A DNA stretch of 50,532 bases from an uncultured Pseudanabaenaceae cyanobacterium. GTDB taxonomy: Bacteria > Cyanobacteriota > Cyanobacteriia > PCC-9006 > JAAUQQ01. The first letter of the stretch is position 1. Every line of letters starts with the position of its first letter. The notes beneath the pieces are model-generated. The model was not told the DNA's origin and ran no database searches. It saw nothing but the letters and a program-made list of their open reading frames with translations. Below are positions 42,508-50,532 of this stretch, piece after piece. The translations under genes and the position numbers were made by a program. The stretch lies in assembly GCA_937949725.1 (NCBI GenBank), contig CALECT010000170.1, positions 1 to 50,532 of the forward strand, written 5' to 3'.

Positions 42508-44163
42508 ATGATTCATCCCGCTGAGAGCAATCGTGCTCAGAGCAAGCTGAGACAGATATTGGTCTCACTTCTACTGACGGCGATCCTATTTTTAGGATCC
42601 ATTCCCCCAAGCCAGGCAAATTCCCTCGCCTCCTTAGAACCCTACCTAGACCGTCTGCGGGAGCAAATTACAGAATTCCAGCTCGACAATGGTATGACCT
42701 TCATTGTGTTGGAGCGCCATGAAGCCCCGGTCGTCTCCTTCGTGACCTACGCCAATGTGGGAGGGGTAGATGAGCCGTTGGGCAAGACTGGCGTCGCGCA
42801 CTTTCTAGAGCACTTGGCCTTCAAAGGCACTCCCGAGATTGGCTCCACGGATTATGCCAAGGAAGCAGTCTTGCTTGACCAGCTAGATGAGATCTTTGAT
42901 CAAATCAAAGTGGCAGAAGCAGCGGGTGATCAGGCCAAAGCAGCCCAACTCAAAACGGAGTTTGATCAGGTTCAAACCGAAGCCACCCAATACGTTCGTC
43001 AAAATGAACTGGGCCAGGTGATCGAGCGAGAAGGCGGAGTGGGCCTCAATGCAGCAACCTCCGCTGATTCCACCACCTATTTCTATAGTCTGCCGAGCAA
43101 CAAGCTGGAGCTGTGGATGTCTTTGGAATCCGAGCGATTCCTCAACCCCGTCTTTCGCGAATTTCACGAAGAGAAGAACGTCATCCTTGAAGAGCGTCGC
43201 ATGCGTCTGGAGAATGACCCTGTAAGCCAGCTCTTTGAAGCGCTGAAGTCCGAAGCCTTCGAAGTTCATCCCTACGGTCAACCGCTGATCGGCGAAACCG
43301 CAGACATTGCCGGGCTTACCCGTCCAGACGTTCAAGAATTTTTTGACGCTTACTACGGCCCGGACAATCTCATTTGTGCGGTGGTGGGTGATGTGAATCC
43401 CGCAGAAGTCAAAACCTTGGCTCAGACTTATTTTGGTCGGCAGGGCTGGTCTAGTCAGAAGCGCAGCCGAGCGAAGATTAAGAAGGAACCCGTCCAGCGC
43501 GGCGAAAAATCTGTGGAGCTGACCCGCCAAACCCAGCCCTGGTATATGGAGGCTTATCACATCCCCGGTAGCGGCGACCCCAAGGCGATTCCCTACTCCA
43601 TCCTGGGCGACATCCTCAGCAGTGGCCGCACCTCACGCCTCTATAAAAGCTTGGTTGAATCTCAACAAGTTGCCCTCGGAGCCCAAGGTTTTACGGGTTA
43701 CCCCGGCGACAAGTATCCCAACTTGATGGTGTTCTACGCTTTAGTCGCTCCGGGCAGCGATATTGATGAGGTACAAGCTGCACTCCATGAGCAATTGGAA
43801 CGCTTGAAGAAAACGCCTGTGACGGAAGCTGAGCTCAACCGAGTTAAGACTCGGTTGAAAGCCTCGGTGCTGCGATCGCTCACCTCTAACCAAGGCATGG
43901 GCCAAGTCCTGGCAGAGTACAAAGGCAAAACCGGTCAATGGCAAACGCTTTTTCGGGATTTAGAGGCGATCGGCAACCTCACTCCTCGGGATATTCAAAA
44001 AGCTGCCCAAGATGCCTTCCGCAGCGAAAACCGCACTGTCGGCCGCCTCTTCTCCGCAGACCAAGCTGCAGAAGCAAATCCCATCGAAGCAGCTCAACCC
44101 TCAGCTCCAGCTATTTCTGAGCCTTCACCAGAGCCTGTGCCGGAACCAGTCCGAGCTTTGTAA
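42508..44163 (+). CDS. M16 family zinc metallopeptidase (active subunit)
   Basis: This 551-residue protein has a signal peptide (LRQILVSLLLTAILFLGSIP, then PSQAN). The inverted zinc motif HFLEH lies at residues 98-102, and the downstream Glu set follows in FHEEKNVILEERRMRLEND. Other M16 landmarks are FQLDNGMTFIVLERHEAPVV, GLNAATSADSTTYFYSLPS and HPYGQPLIGETADI. A Gln/Ala-rich helical insertion (about residues 125-165) precedes the NAATSADST block. The C-terminal tail is Pro/Glu/Ala-rich. The next gene is an M16 paralogue that lacks the metal site, and the two are likely to form a heterodimer like mitochondrial processing peptidase or other M16B pairs. Confidence 0.93.
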   Translation: MIHPAESNRAQSKLRQILVSLLLTAILFLGSIPPSQANSLASLEPYLDRLREQITEFQLDNGMTFIVLERHEAPVVSFVTYANVGGVDEPLGKTGVAHFLEHLAFKGTPEIGSTDYAKEAVLLDQLDEIFDQIKVAEAAGDQAKAAQLKTEFDQVQTEATQYVRQNELGQVIEREGGVGLNAATSADSTTYFYSLPSNKLELWMSLESERFLNPVFREFHEEKNVILEERRMRLENDPVSQLFEALKSEAFEVHPYGQPLIGETADIAGLTRPDVQEFFDAYYGPDNLICAVVGDVNPAEVKTLAQTYFGRQGWSSQKRSRAKIKKEPVQRGEKSVELTRQTQPWYMEAYHIPGSGDPKAIPYSILGDILSSGRTSRLYKSLVESQQVALGAQGFTGYPGDKYPNLMVFYALVAPGSDIDEVQAALHEQLERLKKTPVTEAELNRVKTRLKASVLRSLTSNQGMGQVLAEYKGKTGQWQTLFRDLEAIGNLTPRDIQKAAQDAFRSENRTVGRLFSADQAAEANPIEAAQPSAPAISEPSPEPVPEPVRAL

Positions 44164-44242
44164 CGCAAAGGCTTGCCCCCCTGCCAAGCAACGAGTCCAT
44201 CCTCGCCGCAACGTCGCCCTTCCACTGCAATTCCACTCCGCG

Positions 44243-45727
44243 ATGCTTTCTCCTGTTTTTGCCATGACGTTTTTGAGCCGCTGCCCCCGTCGCTTGCGCC
44301 GTTTTATCACCGGCTTAGTGATGGCCACGGTCTTTTTGACATTGCAATTTAGCCTCAGTGCCGCCAGCTCCATGGCCGCCGCCAAGCCTTACCAGGAGCT
44401 TAGCTATCCGCCACTGCCAGAGATTGAGCTGCCGGACTATCAGCGCCTGACCCTGGATAACGGCATGGTGCTCTACTTGATGGAGAACCACGAGCTACCG
44501 CTCGTCAGCGGCCAAATGAGCATCCGAACCGGCAGCCGCTTTGAACCCGGCGACCAAGTGGGCCTGGCAGAACTCACCGGTAGCCTACTCCGCTCCGGCG
44601 GCACCGAAATTCAGCCCCCCGCTGAACTCAATCAATTCCTCGAAGACCGGGCCGCTTCCATCGAAACTCGCATTGGCACCAGCAGCGGCAGTGCAAGCTT
44701 TAGCAGTCTTAGCGAAGACCTAGAGCCCGTCCTCAATAGCTTCGCCCAAGTCCTGCGCCAGCCCGCCTTTGACGAAAGCCAATTTGCCTTTCTCCAAGCC
44801 CAAGTCGAAGGCGGACTCGCTCGCCGCAACGATGACCCCGACAACATTGCCAGCCGGGAATTCGACAAGCTGCTCTACGGCGAAACTAGCCCCTATGGCC
44901 GCACCCTAGAGCCCGAAACCCTCGCCAACATCAGTCGCCAAGACATCATTGACTTTTACCAGGAGAACTTCTTCCCCAACCGCATGATCCTGGGCATCTA
45001 CGGCGACTTTGATAGCAATGAAACCATCGACCTAATCCAAGACCTGTTCAGCGATTGGCAACCCACGGACCAGCCCCTGCCAGCCTTACCAGCCGTCGCC
45101 CAAGCCCAAGCGAATAGCACCTTTTTCGTGGACCAGCCCCAGCTCAACCAGAGCAATGTCCAGCTGGGGCATCTCGGCGGACTGGCTGACGATCCGAACT
45201 ATCCCGCTCTAAGCGTGATGAACGGGGTAATGAATGGCTTTGGTGGACGACTGATGAACGAAGTGCGATCGCGTCGCGGCCTAGCCTACAGCGTCTACGG
45301 CTACTGGAGCCCCAGCTACGACTACCCCGGCACCTTCTTCACCGGAGCCCAAACCCGAACCGAAGCTACCGTGCCCCTGATTAAGGCATTACGCGAAGAA
45401 TTTGAGAAGATCCGCACCAGCAACATTAGCGAAGCAGAACTACGCTACGCCAAGGAATCAGCCTTAAACTCCTTCGTATTTAACTTCCAAACTCCCCGCC
45501 AGACGCTCTCACGCTTAATGCGTTACGAATACGTGGGCTATCCAGCAGACTTCATTTTTGACTACCAGAAAGGTGTTGAAGCCACAACCATTGAGGATGT
45601 ACGTCGGGTCGCTCAGGAATATTTGCGACCTGATGACTTGGTGACGTTAGTGGTAGGGAATGTTGAAGCGTTTGAGCAGGCGTTGAAATCTGAGACAGGG
45701 CAGAAGGTTCAGCGGATTGAGCTGTAA
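44243..45727 (+). CDS. M16 family protein, metal site lost (non-catalytic partner)
   Basis: The protein is about 494 residues from the ATG at 44243; another ATG lies at 44264. A signal peptide is visible (RRFITGLVMATVFLTLQFSL, then SAASSMAAA). The M16 frame is clear: YQRLTLDNGMVLYLMENHEL, VGLAELTGSLLRSGG, DRAASIETRIGTSSGSASFS, YGETSPYGRTLEPETLANI and VRSRRGLAYSVYGYW. At the position of HxxEH the sequence reads GLAELTGS, so zinc cannot be bound. The RSRRGLAYSVYGY motif that binds substrate in the C-terminal domain is kept. This is the usual picture of a catalytic plus non-catalytic M16B pair. A longer frame running upstream into the previous gene is not coding. Confidence 0.92.
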   Translation: MLSPVFAMTFLSRCPRRLRRFITGLVMATVFLTLQFSLSAASSMAAAKPYQELSYPPLPEIELPDYQRLTLDNGMVLYLMENHELPLVSGQMSIRTGSRFEPGDQVGLAELTGSLLRSGGTEIQPPAELNQFLEDRAASIETRIGTSSGSASFSSLSEDLEPVLNSFAQVLRQPAFDESQFAFLQAQVEGGLARRNDDPDNIASREFDKLLYGETSPYGRTLEPETLANISRQDIIDFYQENFFPNRMILGIYGDFDSNETIDLIQDLFSDWQPTDQPLPALPAVAQAQANSTFFVDQPQLNQSNVQLGHLGGLADDPNYPALSVMNGVMNGFGGRLMNEVRSRRGLAYSVYGYWSPSYDYPGTFFTGAQTRTEATVPLIKALREEFEKIRTSNISEAELRYAKESALNSFVFNFQTPRQTLSRLMRYEYVGYPADFIFDYQKGVEATTIEDVRRVAQEYLRPDDLVTLVVGNVEAFEQALKSETGQKVQRIEL

Positions 45728-46060
45728 CTTTAATTCTCGGGCTGTAAGAGGCAAACCAAAAGAAACAAATCCATGGGGGCTGGGTTGCTTCAATGTTTGA
45801 GATGATTACTGCCAGCGTCTTTTCACTACTGGCATTGTTGTGGGACGCAGGCATTAAATTTGGATGCCTTGCTTGTTGTCTGCGCCAGACGAGTGGTAGC
45901 AAGGATGCAAATCTAAAAATACTCGCCAGGCCACACTTCAACGGCGTAAGCCACACCCCCACAAGCCAACCAGCCCAGAATTCAGATTGCCGCGCTCCCC
46001 AAGCCAAAAGGCCGCCCAACCAGCCAACACCAACTCCGACACCGTTGTAGCAGGGGGTAA
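45728..46060. other. Intergenic region without supported gene
   Basis: The region lies between the convergent M16 partner and GT2 genes. CTGTAAGAGGCAA at 45742-45754 is the reverse complement of a piece beside the hairpin repeat at 26318-26330. Short frames on both strands are rich in Pro/Asn/Thr or run antisense and carry no family signal. Confidence 0.4.
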
Positions 46061-46145
46061 TCCATTGGGGGGAGACTTTGTCCCCCATTGGCGGGCCATA
46101 AAACATTTTGGGAGGGCTGGCCCTCATAGATTTGCGCCTTGCCTC
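46061..46145. repeat. Two-hairpin repeat with shared GATTTGCGCCTTGCCTC end, copy 2
   Basis: GGGGGA/TCCCCC (46068-46086) and GAGGGC/GCCCTC (46112-46125) form two hairpins in the same order as in the copy at 26232. The identical 17-base end lies at 46129-46145. The hairpin sequences differ between copies while the layout is kept. Confidence 0.55.
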
Positions 46146-46199
46146 ATAGATTTGCCGCTTACGCTCTATCTCTAAAAGTGCCAAAGCCCAACCCAAACC

Positions 46200-47264
46200 C
46201 TAAGCCGCATCCATCCGCATCGCCCCCAACCCAGAACCCACCTGCGACGGCAAATTCTGAGCCTGCACCTGAGCCGCAACCTGCTCAATCGCCATCATCT
46301 GATCCATTGGAGCCCCCATCCACTCAACCGCCCGCGCCTCCTCAGGCAACCGCGCCGCAACCTGCCCCTCATAGCGAAACCAACCACAATACAGCGTAAT
46401 CAAAGGCGCAATAATCGCGATCGCAGGCACCCGCCCCCACAACCAACGCCACAACATCCGAGGCAAATCCTTCACCGACCAATGAATCAAACCACGAAAC
46501 ACATTCTGAACCGTCATCTCCCCCATCAACGGAATCCCGTGTAACTCATGGAGATAACAATTGGAACGGCCATAACGCTTCCACTGACTGCGCAAATCCG
46601 CCAACGTCCTCCGGTGGCAATGCTCCACCACAGCCGCCTCCGCAAAAGCCAAACGCCCATCCCCCCCCTGCTGAATGCGCCAACACATATCCGCATCCCC
46701 CCCCGTCGTCAGAAAAGGCCGGAACAACCCCACCTCCGCAAAAGCCTCCAACCGTACCGCCAAATTTGCCGTCTGCCCATAGGGCGCAAAATCATGGGCC
46801 AGAGTATGAGCCTGGGACAACACATCCATATAGCTGGCATAATCCTCCAACCAGCTGTCTCCCTCAGCGCCCACAATTTCACCAACGACTAAATTCACCT
46901 GTTCATCTGCCAGGGGCTGAACCAGCTCCATCAGCCACTCAGGCCGAGGCCGACAATCCGCATCGGTGAAGACAATGATGTTATGGTGAGCCGCTCGAAT
47001 GCCATTATTGCGAGCCGCATAGGCACTCTGAATTTCTGCCTCAAAGCAATAGCGAAATTGAAAGCCTTCACTATTCGCATCGGTGATCTTCTCCCGCAAT
47101 AGCTCCGTCGTATTGTCATTACTGTTGTTATCCACCAGCAAAAACTCCACGCGATCGCGAGGATAAGTCTGAGCCCGTAGACAATTCATCAACGGTTCCA
47201 CATCCGCTTCACCGTTATAGATGGGAATCACCACCGAGAGCGATGGCTGGATTAAATCACCCAT
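46200..47264 (-). CDS. Glycosyltransferase family 2 protein
   Basis: This is a GT-A fold enzyme of 354 residues from ATG 47264; a TTG 87 bases further upstream would add residues without motif. The N-terminus is LSVVIPIYNGEADVEPLMNC, followed by VDNNSNDNT (first Asp site), AARNNGIRAA and VFTDADCRPRPEWL with the DAD metal site. Then come the VGLFRPFLTTGGDADMCWRI and HCHRRTLADLRSQWKRYGRS blocks. Two hydrophobic segments near the C-terminus (VPAIAIIAPLITLYCGW) suggest membrane association. The likely substrate is a sugar for polysaccharide or glycolipid, not identifiable from sequence. The tail is Ala/Gln/Met-rich. A second GT2 gene lies upstream, with 177 bases between. Confidence 0.88.
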   Translation of the reverse strand: MGDLIQPSLSVVIPIYNGEADVEPLMNCLRAQTYPRDRVEFLLVDNNSNDNTTELLREKITDANSEGFQFRYCFEAEIQSAYAARNNGIRAAHHNIIVFTDADCRPRPEWLMELVQPLADEQVNLVVGEIVGAEGDSWLEDYASYMDVLSQAHTLAHDFAPYGQTANLAVRLEAFAEVGLFRPFLTTGGDADMCWRIQQGGDGRLAFAEAAVVEHCHRRTLADLRSQWKRYGRSNCYLHELHGIPLMGEMTVQNVFRGLIHWSVKDLPRMLWRWLWGRVPAIAIIAPLITLYCGWFRYEGQVAARLPEEARAVEWMGAPMDQMMAIEQVAAQVQAQNLPSQVGSGLGAMRMDAA

Positions 47265-47441
47265 AGAAGCGGAGAAATTCGTCACAGTGGGTTTAGACAC
47301 AGGGATAACGGAAAAAAAGTTCAGCAACGAAGAAGGTAGAAGCAAACTCAAACCAAGCAGGTCCAGAGCATTTTAGGGGAAACTTCAGAGGGTTTCTCGG
47401 TTTAGAAAGCGCCATCAGAATTTCCCCTCACACCCCAACTA

Positions 47442-48416
47442 TTAGGCTTTCGGAGCCATGGCATTGTGGAAGGCCGTACTTAAATAGCCCACCTGCCCAT
47501 AGGCGTAGGTCAAATTATCAAAACAAACCGCAGGCTGGGTGACAAACTTCACCGCCTTAAACATGCCCCGCAGAAGTCGTTCCCCCGCAACTTTTAGTTG
47601 CCCGACTAAGCCTCGGCCTTCTAACTGGTCGCGGTAACATTCACTCACCCCCTGCCACCAACTGCGCCGCAGGAACCAATTTCGGTTGATACGCTCAGGC
47701 GCAACGTTATGGGCCACCAAGGCTTCAGGAAGATAGGCGACACGCAGCCCCTGCTTCAATGCTGCTTCCGTCATATAGAGCTCCTCATTGGACAGGAGCT
47801 TCTTGCCCATGCGACCCAGCTGGGGGTCAAAGCCACCCACGCTCTCCAAAAAGGACCGGCGTAAGGAATAATTCAACCCTCGGGGCGTCAGGCTGGGGTT
47901 GTCGATATTGACCATTTCCTGACCTAAGTCATAATGACCCAGGCAAGACAGCATGGCATCAGATAACCAACTTGGCGGTTCTACCTTCTCCGGCCAGAGG
48001 AGAGTGACCCGGCCCCCAGCGATCGCCAATGCATCATCATCCCGGTAGGCCTCAACCAAGGTTCGCAGCCAATAGGCTTCAGCCACCGCATCGTCATCCA
48101 AGTAAGCAATGATGTCTCCCTTAGACTCCATCACGCCACGGTTGCGAGCATGGGAAAGTCCAAGCTTTGATTCATGGACATACTTAAGGCGAGGGTTATC
48201 CAAACGGGCTTGAACAATGGCCTTTGTATTATCTGTGGAAGCGTTATCCACAACAATCACTTCGAAATCGCCCAATCCTTGGGCCGTCAAATCCTGCTCA
48301 AGCAGGCTATCAATGGCCGCCGCTAGATAGGGATCGCGGTTGTGGGTACAGATAATGGCCGAAATCACAATATTTGAAGTCGAGGCGAGGTCTGGCATGG
48401 AGGCAAGATCTGGCAT
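47442..48416 (-). CDS. Glycosyltransferase family 2 protein
   Basis: This 324-residue enzyme begins MPDLASMPDLASTSNI, where the first six residues are an exact repeat caused by an 18-base tandem duplication (48383-48418). Either ATG may start the protein. The GT2 fold shows AIICTHNRDPYLAAAIDSLL, VVDNASTDNT, LGLSHARNRGV, IIAYLDDDAVAEAYWL (metal-binding DDD) and GGFDPQLGRMGKKLLSNEEL. It probably extends a surface polysaccharide together with the GT2 gene downstream on the same strand. The C-terminal part VGQLKVAGERLLRGMFKAVK is basic and may lie on the membrane. Confidence 0.9.
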   Translation of the reverse strand: MPDLASMPDLASTSNIVISAIICTHNRDPYLAAAIDSLLEQDLTAQGLGDFEVIVVDNASTDNTKAIVQARLDNPRLKYVHESKLGLSHARNRGVMESKGDIIAYLDDDAVAEAYWLRTLVEAYRDDDALAIAGGRVTLLWPEKVEPPSWLSDAMLSCLGHYDLGQEMVNIDNPSLTPRGLNYSLRRSFLESVGGFDPQLGRMGKKLLSNEELYMTEAALKQGLRVAYLPEALVAHNVAPERINRNWFLRRSWWQGVSECYRDQLEGRGLVGQLKVAGERLLRGMFKAVKFVTQPAVCFDNLTYAYGQVGYLSTAFHNAMAPKA

Positions 48417-48582
48417 GACGGTGCCGGGGTTGAAGACTGGAGATGCACAGACTAGAGCGGAAGAGACCGAATCGTCTCCTTCTTAGTCTGACCATCTAGC
48501 CCCCAATTCGCTCACTTTGACTATTGTTTTCTTGAAAGAGGTTTCTCCAGAGGGGGTTCGTCCCGGTTACAGATAAGCAGTA

Positions 48583-49194
48583 TTACCAAGCTTCCACCAA
48601 GCTATAGCCCTGCTCCGTCAACATGCCTCTAAGCAGAGGCAAGCTCAAACCAATCACATTGCTGTAGCAGCCTTCTATTTTTTCAATAAAGGCTCCGCCT
48701 CTGCCCTCTAAGGTAAAGCAGCCTGCACATTGCATCGGTTCGCCCGTAGCGATATAAGCCCGAATTTCAGCGTCACTGGCATCGGCAAAATGGACTCGGG
48801 TGGACTGGAATTTCACCAGCGGGGTTATCTCATCAGAACTTGCAAGACTGGCCAGAGCATGGCCCGAAAGTAAGTCGCCATAATGGCCTCGCATGGACTG
48901 CCAGCGGGCGATCGCCTCCTCAACGCTGCGGGGCTTACCATGAACTTCTCCCCGCACCACCAGAACCGAATCGCAGCCCAACACAACCGTCGGTTTGGCT
49001 CCCACCTGATAATTTTGAGCCACCGTCATAGCCTTCGCCTTCGCCAACCGTTGCACCAGCTCCCCTGGATCATCTACCTCAATCGACGACTCATCAAAAT
49101 CGCTAGGCTGCACCTTCGGCTCGATGCCAATCCCCCGCAAGAGCTGCAATCTTGCAGGGGAAGCAGAAGCTAAAACAAATTCAGGAAAAGCCAT
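48583..49194 (-). CDS. maf: Maf family nucleotide pyrophosphatase
   Basis: Maf proteins hydrolyse non-canonical or modified nucleoside triphosphates (dTTP/UTP or m7GTP), and in some bacteria they affect cell division. The signature is FVLASASPARLQLLRGIGIE. VVLGCDSVLVVRGEVHGKPR contains the active-site Asp, and EPMQCAGCFTLEGRGGAFIE (with SNVIGLSLPLL) corresponds to the family's DKAGAYGIQG region, with the usual Lys replaced here by Gln-Cys. The length of 203 residues is normal. The ATG is at 49194. CyanoP lies about 210 bases further upstream on the same strand, separated by a hairpin repeat. Confidence 0.93.
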   Translation of the reverse strand: MAFPEFVLASASPARLQLLRGIGIEPKVQPSDFDESSIEVDDPGELVQRLAKAKAMTVAQNYQVGAKPTVVLGCDSVLVVRGEVHGKPRSVEEAIARWQSMRGHYGDLLSGHALASLASSDEITPLVKFQSTRVHFADASDAEIRAYIATGEPMQCAGCFTLEGRGGAFIEKIEGCYSNVIGLSLPLLRGMLTEQGYSLVEAW

Positions 49195-49290
49195 GGCAAA
49201 TCAATGGAAGAACAAGAAGCAAGCAATATTGGATAGCCTAAAACAAAGGTGGGGATGCAGCCTAAGCCACATCCCCACCTCAAAAGTTCC

Positions 49291-49355
49291 GTAAGGGCGG
49301 GTTTAGCAGTCAGAGCCTGCCCCCCCCGAACCAAAACACAGTCAAAACCCGCCCC
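49291..49355. repeat. Hairpin repeat family, copy 5
   Basis: GTAAGGGCGGGTTTAG and GTCAAAACCCGCCCC arms enclose about 34 bases, with a C8 run inside. It lies between CyanoP and maf, outside both coding regions. Confidence 0.8.
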
Positions 49356-49402
49356 GGCTCAAACTTCGCCCAAGGCAAAGCGGCAAGACCAGTTAGCCAC
49401 CC

Positions 49403-49981
49403 CTAGCTCACAGCAAAGGAGGTCACAACCTCACGCATCATGCCCTTTACACTCTTCCAGCGGCTCTCCACCGTTGAAGCATTGAGGGTATATAGCTGCC
49501 CCCGGTGAACCACCACCGTCGCTAAGTCATGGCGCACCTGATCAGGCAGGTTCACCAAATACTCCAACAGATAAAAGGTCTTGTCTCCCGCCACAAATTC
49601 CTCAGCATCCACGAGCTCAGCGGTGCGACCAGAGCCCTCGGGAGCCAAGGCACTCTTTTGCAACAAATAACCCACTTCAGTCGGGGACCCGAGCTCTGCC
49701 AAGGTTTTATCGCCAGGAACGTCGTTGATTACAACGCTGATGTTCTCAGTGCTATTAATCAGGTCACGGAAAACCACATCGGGGCCTCCCTCCTGGGTTA
49801 GCTGAACCTGCACCCAGCCAATGGGATAGGAAAATCGATAACCATCAATACTGTCCACGTAGCTCTGTAAGCCTCCACCACTGGAAGACACACAGCCGGA
49901 TAGGCCAAGGCTGACAATGCAAACCAGGGCGATAGCCAACCCTTTAAAGGTGCGTTTGAGGGCAGCAAAGCGGTGCAGCAT
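49403..49981 (-). CDS. psbP2: CyanoP, photosystem II-associated PsbP-like lipoprotein
   Basis: This is a 192-residue lipoprotein from the ATG at 49981: MLHRFAALKRTFKGLAIALV with lipobox LSGC and lipidated Cys30. The mature domain starts SSSGGGLQSYVDSIDGYRFS and contains YPIGWVQVQLTQEGGPDVVF, FRDLINSTENISVVINDVPG, LLEYLVNLP and LYTLNASTVESRWKSVKGMM, which is the PsbP fold. Cyanobacterial PsbP (CyanoP) helps early photosystem II assembly and is bound to the thylakoid by its lipid. A longer frame reaching to 50227 has no motif and was not used. The gene symbol is tentative, as naming varies. maf follows on the same strand. Confidence 0.92.
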   Translation of the reverse strand: MLHRFAALKRTFKGLAIALVCIVSLGLSGCVSSSGGGLQSYVDSIDGYRFSYPIGWVQVQLTQEGGPDVVFRDLINSTENISVVINDVPGDKTLAELGSPTEVGYLLQKSALAPEGSGRTAELVDAEEFVAGDKTFYLLEYLVNLPDQVRHDLATVVVHRGQLYTLNASTVESRWKSVKGMMREVVTSFAVS

Positions 49982-50377
49982 GGTGACAAAAAGCTCAGAA
50001 GGACTAGAACAGCCGGGTCTGCCCAATAGTAACTCATGATCCCAAGTACAGGAGAGGCTTCCTTGCTCTCGCTTTGACTGGAGGAAAGGCATTGCAACTT
50101 CAACCTCCGGGCTGCATCGCAAGCGCATGACGAGCGCAATGGAAGCAGTATGAAAGATAAGACATCTCAGATCTCCGACAAAAGTTCCTTTGACTCTCCA
50201 TCTTGAGTCCCAAGCCACTTGCAGCAACTAGAAGGCGAACCGCAAATATTACCGATTCTGGTCTAGGCTAATCGTTTAGCTTGCAACTTGCAGAGGCTAT
50301 TCAGAGCAACGCTCGCAGCCCTGCATTAGCATCTATCCCCAGCCTCCAAACTGTGTCCTTTTCCGCTACCTGCCACC
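49982..50377. other. Divergent intergenic region
   Basis: This is the control region between CyanoP (minus) and the unrecognised gene at the right edge (plus). It must hold promoters for both. I cannot assign hexamers, and no gene or hairpin stands out. Confidence 0.4.
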
Positions 50378-50532
50378 ATGGTCCACGGTTACGCTACGGC
50401 TTCTAGTTATGCAGAACAAGAGGTGCAACGGGCAGGATTGCTCGATGCCTATTGGGATTGCACTCCTCGCCAACAAGAACTACTCCAGCTTTATTCCATC
50501 ATCTATACCGCTGCGGGGCGAAGCCGGGTGAC
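50378..50532 (+). CDS. Unrecognised protein, N-terminus only (runs off the right edge)
   Basis: The ATG at 50378 (CCACCATGG context) opens a frame that stays open to the edge (51 complete codons). It reads MVHGYATASSYAEQEVQRAG, then LLDAYWDCTPRQQELLQLYS and IIYTAAGRSRV. It looks helical and soluble, without signal peptide. I do not recognise the family. The spacing from CyanoP suggests a divergent pair. No alternative start or motif can be judged from 51 residues. Confidence 0.65.
   Translation, partial: MVHGYATASSYAEQEVQRAGLLDAYWDCTPRQQELLQLYSIIYTAAGRSRV

Noticed and set aside
45793..46175. Short plus-strand frames after the M16 pair
   Set aside because: They overlap each other and a hairpin repeat and have no family signal.
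1..50532. tRNA or rRNA genes
   Set aside because: I scanned the gaps by eye for T-loop (GGTTCRANNCC) and acceptor-stem patterns and found none. A covariance search would be decisive.

Overview
The window is chromosomal DNA of an oxygenic cyanobacterium. It carries NDH-1 subunits (ndhD, ndhA-I-G-E), the cytochrome b6f subunit petG, cytochrome M, a CyanoP lipoprotein, both sulfolipid (SQDG) synthesis enzymes, cyanobacteria-specific DUF3352 and DUF3370 proteins, and many copies of the HIP1 octamer GCGATCGC. Most genes are chromosomal housekeeping genes. I see no rRNA, tRNA, CRISPR array, intact transposase or prophage.

Left end (1-8.7 kb, minus strand): two calcium-binding RTX genes. The first runs off the left edge. 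Its RTX array and cap module are followed by the start of a family-16 glycoside hydrolase (GH16) domain. The second encodes a 1630-residue RTX protein in which a longer module recurs five times. Both genes have the same sequence element upstream, so they are probably co-regulated. An outer-membrane barrel-like protein follows.

9.3-13.0 kb (plus strand, then Uma2 on minus): a VanW protein, a tiny membrane protein, a membrane protein, and a short AT-rich patch holding a pentapeptide-repeat protein, a broken immunity-like zinc-ribbon gene and another immunity-like gene, but no toxin. 13.0-18.3 kb: recR (no normal start codon visible), a receiver-domain protein, lipA, a small secreted or membrane protein, and a polytopic glycopolymer-type membrane protein broken by one extra C in a C7 run.

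18.5-27.6 kb: ndhD, scpA, a DUF2461 protein, then a probable UDP-glucose pyrophosphorylase (CugP type), sqdX, a helical-repeat protein and convergent sqdB. Together these could make UDP-glucose, convert it with sulfite to UDP-sulfoquinovose, and transfer it to diacylglycerol. 28.1-34.1 kb (minus strand): sixA-gltA-ndhA-ndhI-ndhG-ndhE-nadK, a likely operon joining citrate synthase, the NDH-1 membrane module and NADP supply.

34.2-50.5 kb: a DHH phosphoesterase, the DUF3352 and DUF3370 proteins, a C15-type peptidase, hisH, rsmD, petG divergent from cytM, an active/inactive pair of M16 peptidases, two GT2 glycosyltransferases, maf, CyanoP and the start of an unrecognised gene. Non-coding repeats include a family of about 64-bp hairpins (four full copies and one half copy) with compensatory stem changes, a second two-hairpin family, and a perfect 32-bp palindrome centred on HIP1.
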